A stretch of DNA of 5,969 nt, taken from Candidatus Sulfopaludibacter sp. SbA3. Its GTDB lineage: Bacteria > Acidobacteriota > Terriglobia > Bryobacterales > Bryobacteraceae. Positions 1 through 5,969 of the stretch are shown piece by piece. The translations under genes were made by a program, and so were the position numbers. Within the stretch, counting starts at the first letter, position 1. Each line of letters opens with the position of its first letter. The stretch covers positions 1 to 5,969 of the forward strand of contig CAMDKT010000392.1 of assembly GCA_945900935.1 (NCBI GenBank), in the 5' to 3' direction. The notes below the pieces were generated by a model. That model was not told the DNA's origin, made no database searches, and worked only from the letters and a program-made list of their open reading frames with translations.

Positions 1-1
1 G

Positions 2-1417
2 TTTGCGGAAGCGGCGGGCAATCCGGATGTGGCCTCACGCGCCGCGGCTTACGGGATGACCGGCGTCCAGCTCGATGGCAACGATGTTGCGGCCATCAGC
101 CGGGCGGCCCGGGAAGCCGTTGAAAGGGCGCGCGGCGGGCAGGGTCCGACGCTGCTCGAATGCAAAACGTATCGCACGCGGCCTCATTCGGAAGGCATGG
201 GCGACTACACGTACCGGACGCGCGAAGAGGTCGCCGCGTGGCGGGAACGCTGCCCCATCAAGCGGCACCGGCAGACGTTAATCGCCAGCGCGCAAGCCAC
301 GGCGGCGGAACTGGACGCCGTCGACGCCGAGATCCACGCCGAGATTATCAAGGTCAGCGAGGCCGCCGAAAAAGCGGCGTTTCCCGGTCCCGCCGCGGCC
401 ACGACGCATGTCTACGCGCCTGTTCGCCGCGCCGTTGCGCGCGTCAATGACGCCACGCGCGAACTTTCCTTCGCCGCCGCGACGCTGGAAGCTCTCGACC
501 ATGAAATGGCCGCCAATCCGAATATTTTCGTGTTTGGCGAAGGCATCGGCGTCCGCGGCGGCAACTTCGGCACCACCGCCGGACTCTTCGCCAAGTACGG
601 CGCGCAGCGGCTTCGCGACACCCCCATCGCCGAACGTGGCTTCGTCGGCATGGCCTGCGGGGCCGCTATGACCGGCGCCCGTCCCATCGTCGATTTCATG
701 TTCATCGACTTCATCAACGATGCCTTCGGTGAACTGGTGAACCAGATCGCGAAGATGCAATACATGAGTTCCGGCCGCCTGAAAATGCCGGTGCTGCTGC
801 GCGGATGTATCGGCATCGGCCACTCCGCCGCCACGCATCACTCCGGCAGCTACCACTCGATTTACAGCCATATTCCGGGCCTGCGCGTGGTGGTGCCGTC
901 AACGCCCTTCGACGCCAAAGGCCTCTTCACTCACGCGCTGCGTTGCGACGACCCGGTGCTGTTCCTGGAGCCGCGTGAACTGATGTCCGTCAAGGGACCG
1001 GTGCCGGCAGAGGATTACGAAATCGAATTCGGCAAAGCGAGGGTTTTGCAGGAAGGCTCGCAGATTACCGTGATCGGCATTGGACACATGGCGCAACGCG
1101 CGCTGGCGGCGGCGAAGGGACTTTCGGCGGAAGTAATCGATCCGCGCACGGTCTCGCCGCTGGACACAAACGCCATCCTGCAATCGGTGAAGAAAACGGG
1201 GCGGCTGCTGATTGTTGACGAAGCTTTTGCGCCATGCGGACTCGGCGCTGAAATCGCCGCGCAGATCGCCGAAATCGGTTTCGATTTTCTCGACGCGCCG
1301 ATTCGACGCGTCAGTGGCGCGTTTGCTCCGACTCCTTACAGTCCAACGCTGGAACCGGCCGTGATCCCGTCGCAAGAGCAAATTGCGGTCGCGATCCGCG
1401 CTTTGATCAACGAATAA
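2..1417 (+). CDS. Fused alpha-beta 2-oxoacid dehydrogenase E1 (ThDP-dependent), 5' partial
   Basis: The enzyme decarboxylates a 2-oxoacid on thiamine diphosphate and passes the acyl group to the lipoyl arm of E2 in the cytoplasm. The reading frame is open from base 2, so the gene begins upstream; the GTG at 29 is an internal codon. Bases 2 to about 385 encode the C-terminal part of an E1 alpha subunit (LDGNDV, GPTLLECKTYR, then RPHSEG with the His codon at 185-187, and YRTREEV). A linker of about 25 residues follows. Bases about 460-1414 encode a whole E1 beta subunit: FGEGIGV, DTPIAE (the ThDP-contacting Glu, 632-634), THHSG where other E1 beta chains have AQHSQ (aligned His at 839-841), VVPSTPFDAKGL, VIDPRTVSPLD and PTPYSPTLEPAVIPS. 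No stop or restart separates the parts, so this is a true fusion. The ThDP GDG motif of the alpha part is out of view. Substrate (pyruvate, acetoin or branched-chain 2-oxoacid) cannot be decided. Confidence 0.93.
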   Translation, partial: FAEAAGNPDVASRAAAYGMTGVQLDGNDVAAISRAAREAVERARGGQGPTLLECKTYRTRPHSEGMGDYTYRTREEVAAWRERCPIKRHRQTLIASAQATAAELDAVDAEIHAEIIKVSEAAEKAAFPGPAAATTHVYAPVRRAVARVNDATRELSFAAATLEALDHEMAANPNIFVFGEGIGVRGGNFGTTAGLFAKYGAQRLRDTPIAERGFVGMACGAAMTGARPIVDFMFIDFINDAFGELVNQIAKMQYMSSGRLKMPVLLRGCIGIGHSAATHHSGSYHSIYSHIPGLRVVVPSTPFDAKGLFTHALRCDDPVLFLEPRELMSVKGPVPAEDYEIEFGKARVLQEGSQITVIGIGHMAQRALAAAKGLSAEVIDPRTVSPLDTNAILQSVKKTGRLLIVDEAFAPCGLGAEIAAQIAEIGFDFLDAPIRRVSGAFAPTPYSPTLEPAVIPSQEQIAVAIRALINE

Positions 1418-1419
1418 AT

Positions 1420-2424
1420 ATGCCCATCGAAATTACTGTCCCGCGCCTCGGCTGGTCCATGGAAGAAGGCATCTTTGTTGGCTGGTTGAAGGCCGATGGC
1501 GACAGTGTTGCCAGCGGTGAGCCGCTGTTCGCGCTCGAAAGCGAAAAGGTCACGATGGAAGTGGAGTCGCTCGATCACGGCGTTCTGCACATCCCGGCCG
1601 GCGCGCCCGCGGCTGGCGGCGTTGTCACGGTTGGGCAACTGCTGGGCTGGATCCTTGAACCCGGGGAAGTGGTGCCCGCTGAAACGCCAGCCAGCCCGCG
1701 CGCTCGCGCGACGGCGAAGAAACTTGGCGTCGATATCGCGAACGTGCAACCGCGGGAAGGCGCCCAGCGCATTGTCGAAGCCGACGTACTTAGGAATGCT
1801 CCCGCTCGGACCACTATCGCCGCGCGGCTGGAAGAGAGTTTCCGCGCCCCACACTTTTATCTTCACGCCGACGCCCATGTCGAAGCCTTGGCGGCGCTCC
1901 GCCACGAACATCGCCCGGCGAATTACAACGACTTCCTCATCAAGGCGATCGCCATCGCCCTCGTCCGCCACCCGCGCGTGAACGCGTATTGGGACAACGG
2001 CGCGGTGGTCTCGCGCACCACACAGCACATCGCGCTCGCCGCCCAGATCGGCGACACGCTTTACACGCCGGTCATCCAAAACCCAGCCGAGAAATCGCTC
2101 GCCCAGATCGCCCGCGACCGCGAGCAGGCGCTGGCCCAACGCAGCCACGGCAAAGACGCCAGCGCCACGCTCTCCAATCTTGGCCCGTTCGGCGTCGATC
2201 GCTTTGAGGCAATTCTCAATCCGCCGCAATCGGTGATCGTCGCTGTCGGCAAGATCGCCAAACGGCCGGTAGTCGTTGACGATCAAGTCGTCGCGCGGCT
2301 CACAATGCCTATTTCTTTGTCCGTCGATCACCGCGTCGTCGACGGCGTGCCAGCCGCTCAGTTCCTGCAAACGCTAATCGCTATTTTAGAATCGCCCGAC
2401 TCCACATACAATGAATGGGAATGA
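1420..2424 (+). CDS. Dihydrolipoamide acyltransferase (E2) of 2-oxoacid dehydrogenase complex, compact form
   Basis: E2 takes the acyl group from E1 on a swinging lipoyl arm and transfers it to CoA, and forms the core of the complex. The 334 residues show one biotinyl/lipoyl domain at 1-80, with the lipoyl-lysine motif ESEKVTME (K43). A peripheral E3/E1-binding domain spans about 91-124 (ASPRARATAKKLGVD). The acyltransferase domain covers about 130-334, with APHFYLHADAHVEAL, NDFLIKAIAIAL, SNLGPFGVDRF, NPPQSVIVAVGK and the active-site DHRVVDG (H304, D308). The family usually exceeds 400 residues with long Ala/Pro linkers; here both linkers are about ten residues or less. The ATG lies two bases after the E1 stop and has no clear Shine-Dalgarno sequence, which suggests translational coupling to E1. 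No E3 gene is in the window; it may be upstream or shared with another complex. The class is firm, the substrate is not. Confidence 0.94.
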   Translation: MPIEITVPRLGWSMEEGIFVGWLKADGDSVASGEPLFALESEKVTMEVESLDHGVLHIPAGAPAAGGVVTVGQLLGWILEPGEVVPAETPASPRARATAKKLGVDIANVQPREGAQRIVEADVLRNAPARTTIAARLEESFRAPHFYLHADAHVEALAALRHEHRPANYNDFLIKAIAIALVRHPRVNAYWDNGAVVSRTTQHIALAAQIGDTLYTPVIQNPAEKSLAQIARDREQALAQRSHGKDASATLSNLGPFGVDRFEAILNPPQSVIVAVGKIAKRPVVVDDQVVARLTMPISLSVDHRVVDGVPAAQFLQTLIAILESPDSTYNEWE

Positions 2425-3776
2425 GTTGGACCTACCTGGAAGATGCTAGTGGCGCAAAAGGCCACGCTGATAAGATCTGTGTTCCGGCGGACGAGGCGGA
2501 GTTAGGACAAATCCTCGAAGCCGCCACCCGCGAGGAGGCCGCCGTCACGATTGCCGGTGGCGGTAGCGGCCTCACCGGCGGGCGCGTCCCGAGCGGCGGC
2601 TGGCTGATCTCCATGGAAAAGTTTCGCCGTCTCGAAATTCGGCAAGGCTCGGCCACCGTTGGCTCCGGCGTCACGCTGCACGACCTCCATGCCGCAGCCA
2701 AGACGACGGGCCAGTTCTACCCGCCCGATCCCACTGAAACCATGGCGTTCCTCGGCGGCACCGTCGCCGCCAACTCCTCCGGTGCAAGGAGCTTCAAATA
2801 CGGCGCAACCCGGCGTTGGATTCAGCGTCTCCGCGTCGCTCTGGTAGACGGGCGTGTCCTGGATGTCCGGCGCGGCGACGCCATCGATTTCGACGTTCCG
2901 TTCATCCCCCAACCCGCCGCCAAAAAGCACTCCGCCGGGTATCCGCTCCGGCCGGGGATGGATTGGATTGATCTCTTCACCGGCTCCGAAGGCACGCTGG
3001 GGGTTGTGATTGAAGCGGATGTCGAACTTCTTCCCAACCCGAAAGAACTTCTCAATGGAATTATCTTTTTTCCGTCGGATGACGCCTCGCTCGACGCGTT
3101 GGATAAATGGCGCGCAGTCCCCGGTGTCCGTATGCTGGAATACGTCGACGACCCCGCTCTGCGCATGATCGAGCAGCGCTATCCCGACGTGCCCAAACAG
3201 GCCCGCGCCGCGCTCATCATGGAGCAGATTATCGAAGCCGATGGCGATATCGACGCCTGGAGTCAAAGGCTCCAAGAGACGGGCGCAATGGAAGCGGAGA
3301 GCTGGTTCGGCTCCTCGGACTTCGACCGCGAACGCTTTCGCAAATTCCGCCACGCACTGCCGGAAACCGCTCTTTCCATTTCGCAGAAAAACGGCTTCCC
3401 TTCCCTTGGCACGGACTTCTCCGTTCCGGTGGAGAAGAACCGCGAGATGTTCGTTTTTTATCGTGAACATATGGAGCGGATCATGCCCGGCAACTACTGC
3501 ATCTTTGGTCACGTTGGCGACGCGCATCCGCACGTCAACATGCTTCCGGCCACGCAAGCGGAGTTCGACGCCGGTACCGCCGCGCTGTTGGTATTTGCAA
3601 AGAAAGCGGCGGAACTCGGCGGATCGGTGGCCGCGGAACACGGGCTTGGCAAGCGCAAAGCGAAGTTTCTTCCAATCCAATATTCGGCTGAACAGATTGA
3701 GTCGATGAAGGCCGTCAAACGACGGCTTGATCCCGATTGGCGGCTTGGCCGCGGGACGCTTTTTGAGCAACCCTGA
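2421..3776 (+). CDS. FAD-binding oxidoreductase, GlcD / D-lactate dehydrogenase-like (VAO/PCMH flavoprotein)
   Basis: This is a flavoprotein that probably oxidises a D-2-hydroxyacid to the 2-oxoacid. Numbered from the ATG at 2421 (451 residues), it has the FAD-binding type 4 fold: AGGGSGLTGG pyrophosphate loop at 45-54, YPPDPTE near 100-106, GGTVAANSSGARSFKYG at 112-128 and GSEGTLGVV at 188-196. The FAD-oxidase C-terminal domain carries HVGDAHPHVNM, with metal/substrate-type histidines H364, H369 and H371, and EHGLGKRK at 406-413. The C-terminal signature reads GRGTLF where most relatives have NPGK(I/M)F. Length is normal for the family. The start at 2421 is chosen because it gives an ATGA overlap with the E2 stop; an in-frame ATG at 2415 adds two residues and is equally possible, since neither has a convincing ribosome binding site. 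Its place behind E1-E2 suggests it supplies their substrate. Alternatives are glycolate, D-2-hydroxyglutarate or another hydroxyacid; the sequence does not choose between them. Confidence 0.9.
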   Translation: MSWTYLEDASGAKGHADKICVPADEAELGQILEAATREEAAVTIAGGGSGLTGGRVPSGGWLISMEKFRRLEIRQGSATVGSGVTLHDLHAAAKTTGQFYPPDPTETMAFLGGTVAANSSGARSFKYGATRRWIQRLRVALVDGRVLDVRRGDAIDFDVPFIPQPAAKKHSAGYPLRPGMDWIDLFTGSEGTLGVVIEADVELLPNPKELLNGIIFFPSDDASLDALDKWRAVPGVRMLEYVDDPALRMIEQRYPDVPKQARAALIMEQIIEADGDIDAWSQRLQETGAMEAESWFGSSDFDRERFRKFRHALPETALSISQKNGFPSLGTDFSVPVEKNREMFVFYREHMERIMPGNYCIFGHVGDAHPHVNMLPATQAEFDAGTAALLVFAKKAAELGGSVAAEHGLGKRKAKFLPIQYSAEQIESMKAVKRRLDPDWRLGRGTLFEQP

Positions 3777-5125
3777 TGCCGACACGACGCGCATTTCTAG
3801 CTGCGGTGGCAGCCGCCGGTCCGGAGCTTCACTGGCTGAGCATCGATCAGGCCGCGGCCTTGATCCGCGCCCGGAAACTGTCGCCTGTCGAGCTGACGCG
3901 CCACTGCTTGGCGCGCATTGAGAAGTTGAACCCCACGCTCAAGGCCTTCATTACCGTTACCGGTGAACAGGCCCTGGCCGACGCCAAAGCGCTGGAGAAG
4001 GAGAAGCCTCGTTCGCCGCTCCATGGAATTCCGATTGCGCTCAAGGATCTTTACGACACGAAGGGCATTCGGACGACGGCCGCCAGCAAGCAATTCGCCG
4101 ATCGCGTGCCCGTTGAGGACGCCGAAGTCGTCAAGTTATTAAAAGCCGCCGGCGCCATCGTCATCGGCAAAGCGAACATGGACGAGTTCGCCTATAACTT
4201 CACTGCCGAGACCAGTTACTACGGCACCGCGCGCAACCCCTGGAATCAGCAGCTATCTCCCGGCGGCAGCAGCGGCGGTTCGGCGGTCGCTGTCGCGGCG
4301 GGAATGTGTTTCGCGGCGCTCGGCTCCGATACGGGCGGTTCCATTCGGCAGCCCGCGGCCTTTTGCGGCATCACTGGCTTCAAGCCGACATACGGTAAAC
4401 TGAGCACTCGCGGGGTGTTGCCGCTGGCGTGGAGCCTCGATACGGTTGGACCGATGACGCGTTCGCCGCGCGACGCGGAGATCCTTTTCCATGCGATGGG
4501 CGGGCGGGCGGCGTCAACGATCACCCCCAGATTCGGCATCCCTCGCAAACTGTTCTTCGACGAATTGGACCCCGAGACCGCGCAGCTCGTCGAGGCCGCC
4601 ATTCGGCAATTCGTCGGCGCGCGCGACGTGCCATTTCCAGACGTGCCGATCGCTCCCGGAACGCCCGGCCTGTCGCTGGATTATGGCAACGTCATTTACG
4701 CCGAGGCCTACGCTTTCCACAAAACGATGATGGCGAAGACGCCGGAAAACTATCACCCGCGGATCCGCCAAAACATCAACCTCGGCGTCGCCGTCACCGC
4801 CGCGGACTATATCCAATCGAAGCGCGGACTAGACCGCTGGCGCGAGACGTCCGCTCAGCTATTTCCCGGCGTCGATCTCCTGCTGACGCCCACCACTCCC
4901 GGCCCGGCATTCCCGTTGGGCAAACCAGCCAGCCTGATTTATCTGCGCAATACCGCGATGTGGAATCTCTTCGGGCTTCCCACGATTTCGGTCCCGTGCG
5001 GCTTCACCAAAGCCGGTTTGCCGGTGGGTCTGCAAATCACCGGACGCGCGGGCGAGGACAACCTGGTCCTTACGGCTGCCGCGCGGTTCCAGCGAAATGC
5101 CGGTCCAGCTTATCCAGCACTTTGA
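3776..5125 (+). CDS. Amidase signature family hydrolase with possible Tat-type N-terminus
   Basis: This hydrolase cleaves amide bonds with a Ser-cisSer-Lys triad. All three residues are visible in 449 aa: K90 in GIPIALKDLYD, cis-Ser S165 in SPGGSSGGSAVAV, and nucleophile S189 in GSDTGGSIRQPA, 24 residues apart as in other members. Further family marks are TPTTPGPAFPL and LPTISVPCGFTKAGLPVGLQITG. The N-terminus, TRRAFLAAVAAAG, matches a twin-arginine motif (T-R-R-x-F-L), but the hydrophobic stretch is short, so export is uncertain. The start ATG shares one base with the stop of the preceding gene (TGATG), which fixes the start and implies coupled translation. It resembles GatA in general, but no gatB or gatC is nearby, so a stand-alone amidase of unknown substrate is preferred. 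The last 56 bases overlap the opposite-strand antitoxin, and the C-terminal tail after the last conserved helix is short. Confidence 0.93.
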   Translation: MPTRRAFLAAVAAAGPELHWLSIDQAAALIRARKLSPVELTRHCLARIEKLNPTLKAFITVTGEQALADAKALEKEKPRSPLHGIPIALKDLYDTKGIRTTAASKQFADRVPVEDAEVVKLLKAAGAIVIGKANMDEFAYNFTAETSYYGTARNPWNQQLSPGGSSGGSAVAVAAGMCFAALGSDTGGSIRQPAAFCGITGFKPTYGKLSTRGVLPLAWSLDTVGPMTRSPRDAEILFHAMGGRAASTITPRFGIPRKLFFDELDPETAQLVEAAIRQFVGARDVPFPDVPIAPGTPGLSLDYGNVIYAEAYAFHKTMMAKTPENYHPRIRQNINLGVAVTAADYIQSKRGLDRWRETSAQLFPGVDLLLTPTTPGPAFPLGKPASLIYLRNTAMWNLFGLPTISVPCGFTKAGLPVGLQITGRAGEDNLVLTAAARFQRNAGPAYPAL

Positions 5126-5306
5126 GCCCCTTCGCCGGAGAGCCACTCGCCGCCCGCGCCCGGAACCGGGTCTCCGCGTCATGCTGAGCCAGCGCGACGG
5201 TCGCCAGTTCATCCATTAACCGGTTCATGCTCACTCCCTGAAGCACCGCCAACCGCCGCAGCCGCGCGTGTTTTTCGTCATCAATGCGAAGAGTAAGAAT
5301 ACTCAT
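5070..5306 (-). CDS. Ribbon-helix-helix antitoxin partnering the PIN toxin
   Basis: This 78-residue protein should neutralise the adjacent PIN toxin and repress the shared promoter. Residues 3-8 (ILTLRI) form the DNA-reading strand. Residues about 9-25 and 26-41 form the two helices of an RHH fold (EKHARLRRLAVLQGV, then SMNRLMDELATVALA). The C-terminal part, TRFRARAASGSPAKGLKVLDKLD, matches the tail I remember from HicB-like/RHH antitoxins that accompany PIN toxins, and would contact the toxin. The start ATG overlaps the toxin stop by four bases (ATGA) and has its own good Shine-Dalgarno sequence six bases upstream, so it could be translated more strongly than the toxin. Its order, second in the operon, is the reverse of classical vapBC. 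Codons for residues from about 61 to the end lie antisense to the end of the amidase gene. The RHH fold is clear; the regulatory role is inferred from the family. Confidence 0.85.
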   Translation of the reverse strand: MSILTLRIDDEKHARLRRLAVLQGVSMNRLMDELATVALAQHDAETRFRARAASGSPAKGLKVLDKLDRHFAGTARQP

Positions 5307-5713
5307 GAGAGTTCCTTTAAAAGTTCGAGTGGTTTGGCAATGCGGACACCGGGAAAACGGACGCTCGTGTTGTTGGTTACGATCCAGTCGGCCGCTCCCG
5401 CAACCGCCAACTCCATAAGATGATTATCGGCTTCATCTCTTAAATTCGGACGCCAAGAGTAATAAATTTTGACCCATTCGCTCACCGAAAGCAGCGCGTC
5501 CAACAGATCCGAGCGTTCTCCCGCCGACAGCGGACAGCGGCGGAAGAGATCCTCCCTGCTCATTACATCCTCATACTCGCAAGACAGCGCCTGCCCAACC
5601 AACGGCCGCACCCGGCCTTCCAGGCAAGCCCGCAGGACACGCCGATTGTCGCCCCCCTCCTGCGAGAGGACAGCTCCGATGAGTACGTTGGTGTCGATCA
5701 CAGTTCGTATCAC
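5303..5713 (-). CDS. PIN-domain ribonuclease toxin (toxin-antitoxin, VapC-like)
   Basis: PIN toxins are metal-dependent endoribonucleases that block growth when unopposed by their antitoxin. The 136 residues begin with the PIN start IDTNVLIGAVLS (D7, N9). They then show ALSCEYEDVMSRED (E46), RDEADNHLMELAVAGAADWIVTNN (D93, D96, D109) and a C-terminal GVRIAKPLELL. This is the layout of the group annotated as 'putative toxin-antitoxin system toxin component, PIN family'. All expected acidic residues are present, so it appears active. The position usually read TGD or THN is TNN here. The start is the GTG at 5713; it places D7 at the normal distance from the N-terminus and no better start is seen nearby. 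No Shine-Dalgarno sequence precedes it, and a likely -10 element lies only ten bases upstream, so the message may be nearly leaderless. The RNA target cannot be told from sequence. Confidence 0.9.
   Translation of the reverse strand: MIRTVIDTNVLIGAVLSQEGGDNRRVLRACLEGRVRPLVGQALSCEYEDVMSREDLFRRCPLSAGERSDLLDALLSVSEWVKIYYSWRPNLRDEADNHLMELAVAGAADWIVTNNTSVRFPGVRIAKPLELLKELS
5312..5318 (-). promoter_or_regulatory. Ribosome binding site of the antitoxin gene
   Basis: On the - strand AAAGGAA lies with its AGGA core six bases before the antitoxin ATG at 5306. It sits inside the last codons of the toxin gene. It supports the chosen antitoxin start and suggests independent, efficient initiation, in contrast to the toxin GTG, which has no such site. 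Confidence 0.6.
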
Positions 5714-5723
5714 GCTCAGTTCG

Positions 5724-5745
5724 ATGATAGCACAGGCGCTATCAT
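5724..5745 (-). promoter_or_regulatory. Inverted repeat with extended -10: likely promoter/operator of the toxin-antitoxin operon
   Basis: A perfect 8-bp inverted repeat (ATGATAGC, six-base spacer, GCTATCAT) lies 11-32 bases before the toxin GTG. Read on the - strand, its downstream arm contains TATCAT preceded by TG and one base, an extended -10 element (TGnTATAAT with one mismatch). No good -35 is present at 17 bases. RHH antitoxins commonly bind such repeats in their own promoter, so occupancy here would cover the -10 and repress. The repeat is seen directly; the promoter and operator roles are inferred. Confidence 0.5.
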
Positions 5746-5750
5746 TTTTT
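5724..5750 (+). terminator. Candidate intrinsic terminator on the + strand
   Basis: The same 8-bp inverted repeat forms a hairpin with a six-base loop and is followed directly by six T's (5745-5750) on the + strand, the shape of a rho-independent terminator. It could stop + strand transcripts that run past the amidase and antisense to the toxin-antitoxin genes. The stem has only three G:C pairs, so it would be weak. It lies about 600 bases after the amidase stop; no closer hairpin with a T-run was seen. Confidence 0.4.
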
Positions 5751-5933
5751 CCCGGCTCCCCAATGGTGACGTTGAACAGAAACCGCTTGCCATCCGGCGC
5801 GGCGTCCTAGGAGTGTGTCGGGGATAGAAGCGCCTTCATCCGCTAGGGCCTGCCATCCCCAGAGTGTGCGAAAGCGCGACTTCCAGTTTCGACAACCAAG
5901 CGCACTAACGAAGACGTCCGTTTTTCGGGGCAT
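5742..5933 (-). CDS. Doubtful small ORF, unrecognised
   Basis: An ATG-started frame of 63 codons precedes the toxin gene on the same strand, and its stop falls within the inverted repeat upstream of the toxin. A purine-rich stretch (GAAGAGG) sits only two or three bases before the ATG, too close for a convincing ribosome binding site. The product is rich in Trp and Arg (WKSRFRTLWGWQALADEG), has no motif I recognise, no membrane segment and no signal peptide. It could be a chance frame or a remnant of another gene. It covers most of the otherwise empty stretch 5751-5969. Confidence 0.15.
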   Translation of the reverse strand: MPRKTDVFVSALGCRNWKSRFRTLWGWQALADEGASIPDTLLGRRAGWQAVSVQRHHWGAGKK

Positions 5934-5969
5934 CGCCTCTTCGCCGGTCCAAATGCCGCAAAATCGCCT

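Noticed and set aside
1336..2370. A 344-codon open frame on the - strand antisense to the E2 gene.
   Set aside because: E2 has lipoyl, binding and catalytic motifs along its whole length; the antisense frame has none and is explained by codon bias.
2502..3794. A 430-codon open frame on the - strand antisense to the FAD oxidoreductase.
   Set aside because: The + strand frame shows clear FAD-oxidase motifs throughout. The antisense protein has no recognisable domain and an His/Arg/Gly-rich composition typical of shadows of GC-rich genes.
3776..5125. Assignment of the amidase as GatA of the tRNA amidotransferase.
   Set aside because: The triad is shared by the whole amidase family; there is no gatB or gatC nearby, and the Tat-like N-terminus does not suit GatA.
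4429..5187. A 252-codon + strand frame overlapping the amidase and extending past its end.
   Set aside because: Its sequence is Arg-rich, has no motif, and the amidase frame contains the conserved C-terminal motifs over the same bases.
5811..5868. Direct repeat GAGTGTG (5811-5817 and 5862-5868) and inverted GGGGAT/ATCCCC (5820-5825 and 5855-5860), considered as mobile-element ends.
   Set aside because: The repeats are six or seven bases, widely spaced, and no transposase or target duplication is visible; chance is sufficient.
5751..5969. A search by eye for a tRNA, small RNA or CRISPR repeat in the right-hand end.
   Set aside because: No cloverleaf, TTCGA loop in a suitable arm, or regularly spaced repeat could be found.

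Overview
The window is a GC-rich bacterial segment with tightly packed genes, no RNA genes and no intact mobile element. Several traits fit an Acidobacteriota lineage of the Solibacter/Bryobacter type: a fused alpha-beta E1 dehydrogenase, an amidase with a twin-arginine-like N-terminus, and a PIN/ribbon-helix-helix toxin-antitoxin pair. This placement is inferred from remembered family patterns, not from a search.

Positions 2-5125 (+ strand) hold what looks like one operon of four genes with almost no spacing. The first is the 3' part of a fused 2-oxoacid dehydrogenase E1, whose alpha N-terminus lies upstream of the window. Two bases after its stop comes a short lipoyl-bearing E2 acyltransferase. 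This is followed, with overlapping start and stop, by a GlcD/D-lactate-dehydrogenase-like FAD oxidoreductase, and then by an amidase-signature hydrolase joined through a TGATG junction. E1 and E2 form two parts of a 2-oxoacid dehydrogenase complex; no E3 is present here. The FAD enzyme may oxidise a D-2-hydroxyacid to the 2-oxoacid used by E1. The place of the amidase in the pathway is unclear.

Positions 5070-5713 (- strand) hold a two-gene toxin-antitoxin module with the toxin first: a PIN-domain nuclease overlapping by four bases an RHH antitoxin. The antitoxin's 3' end runs 56 bases into the end of the convergent amidase gene. Just upstream of the toxin is a perfect 8-bp inverted repeat. 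It contains an extended -10-like element for the module and, read on the + strand, is followed by six T's like an intrinsic terminator.

Positions 5751-5969 hold only one weak, unrecognised small ORF on the - strand (5742-5933). I see no RNA gene, IS end or CRISPR repeat there.

Most of the window is ordinary metabolism. The less usual points are the E1 fusion, the compact E2, the reversed toxin-antitoxin order with a nearly leaderless toxin message, and the dual-purpose inverted repeat. I found no clear sign of an undescribed system.
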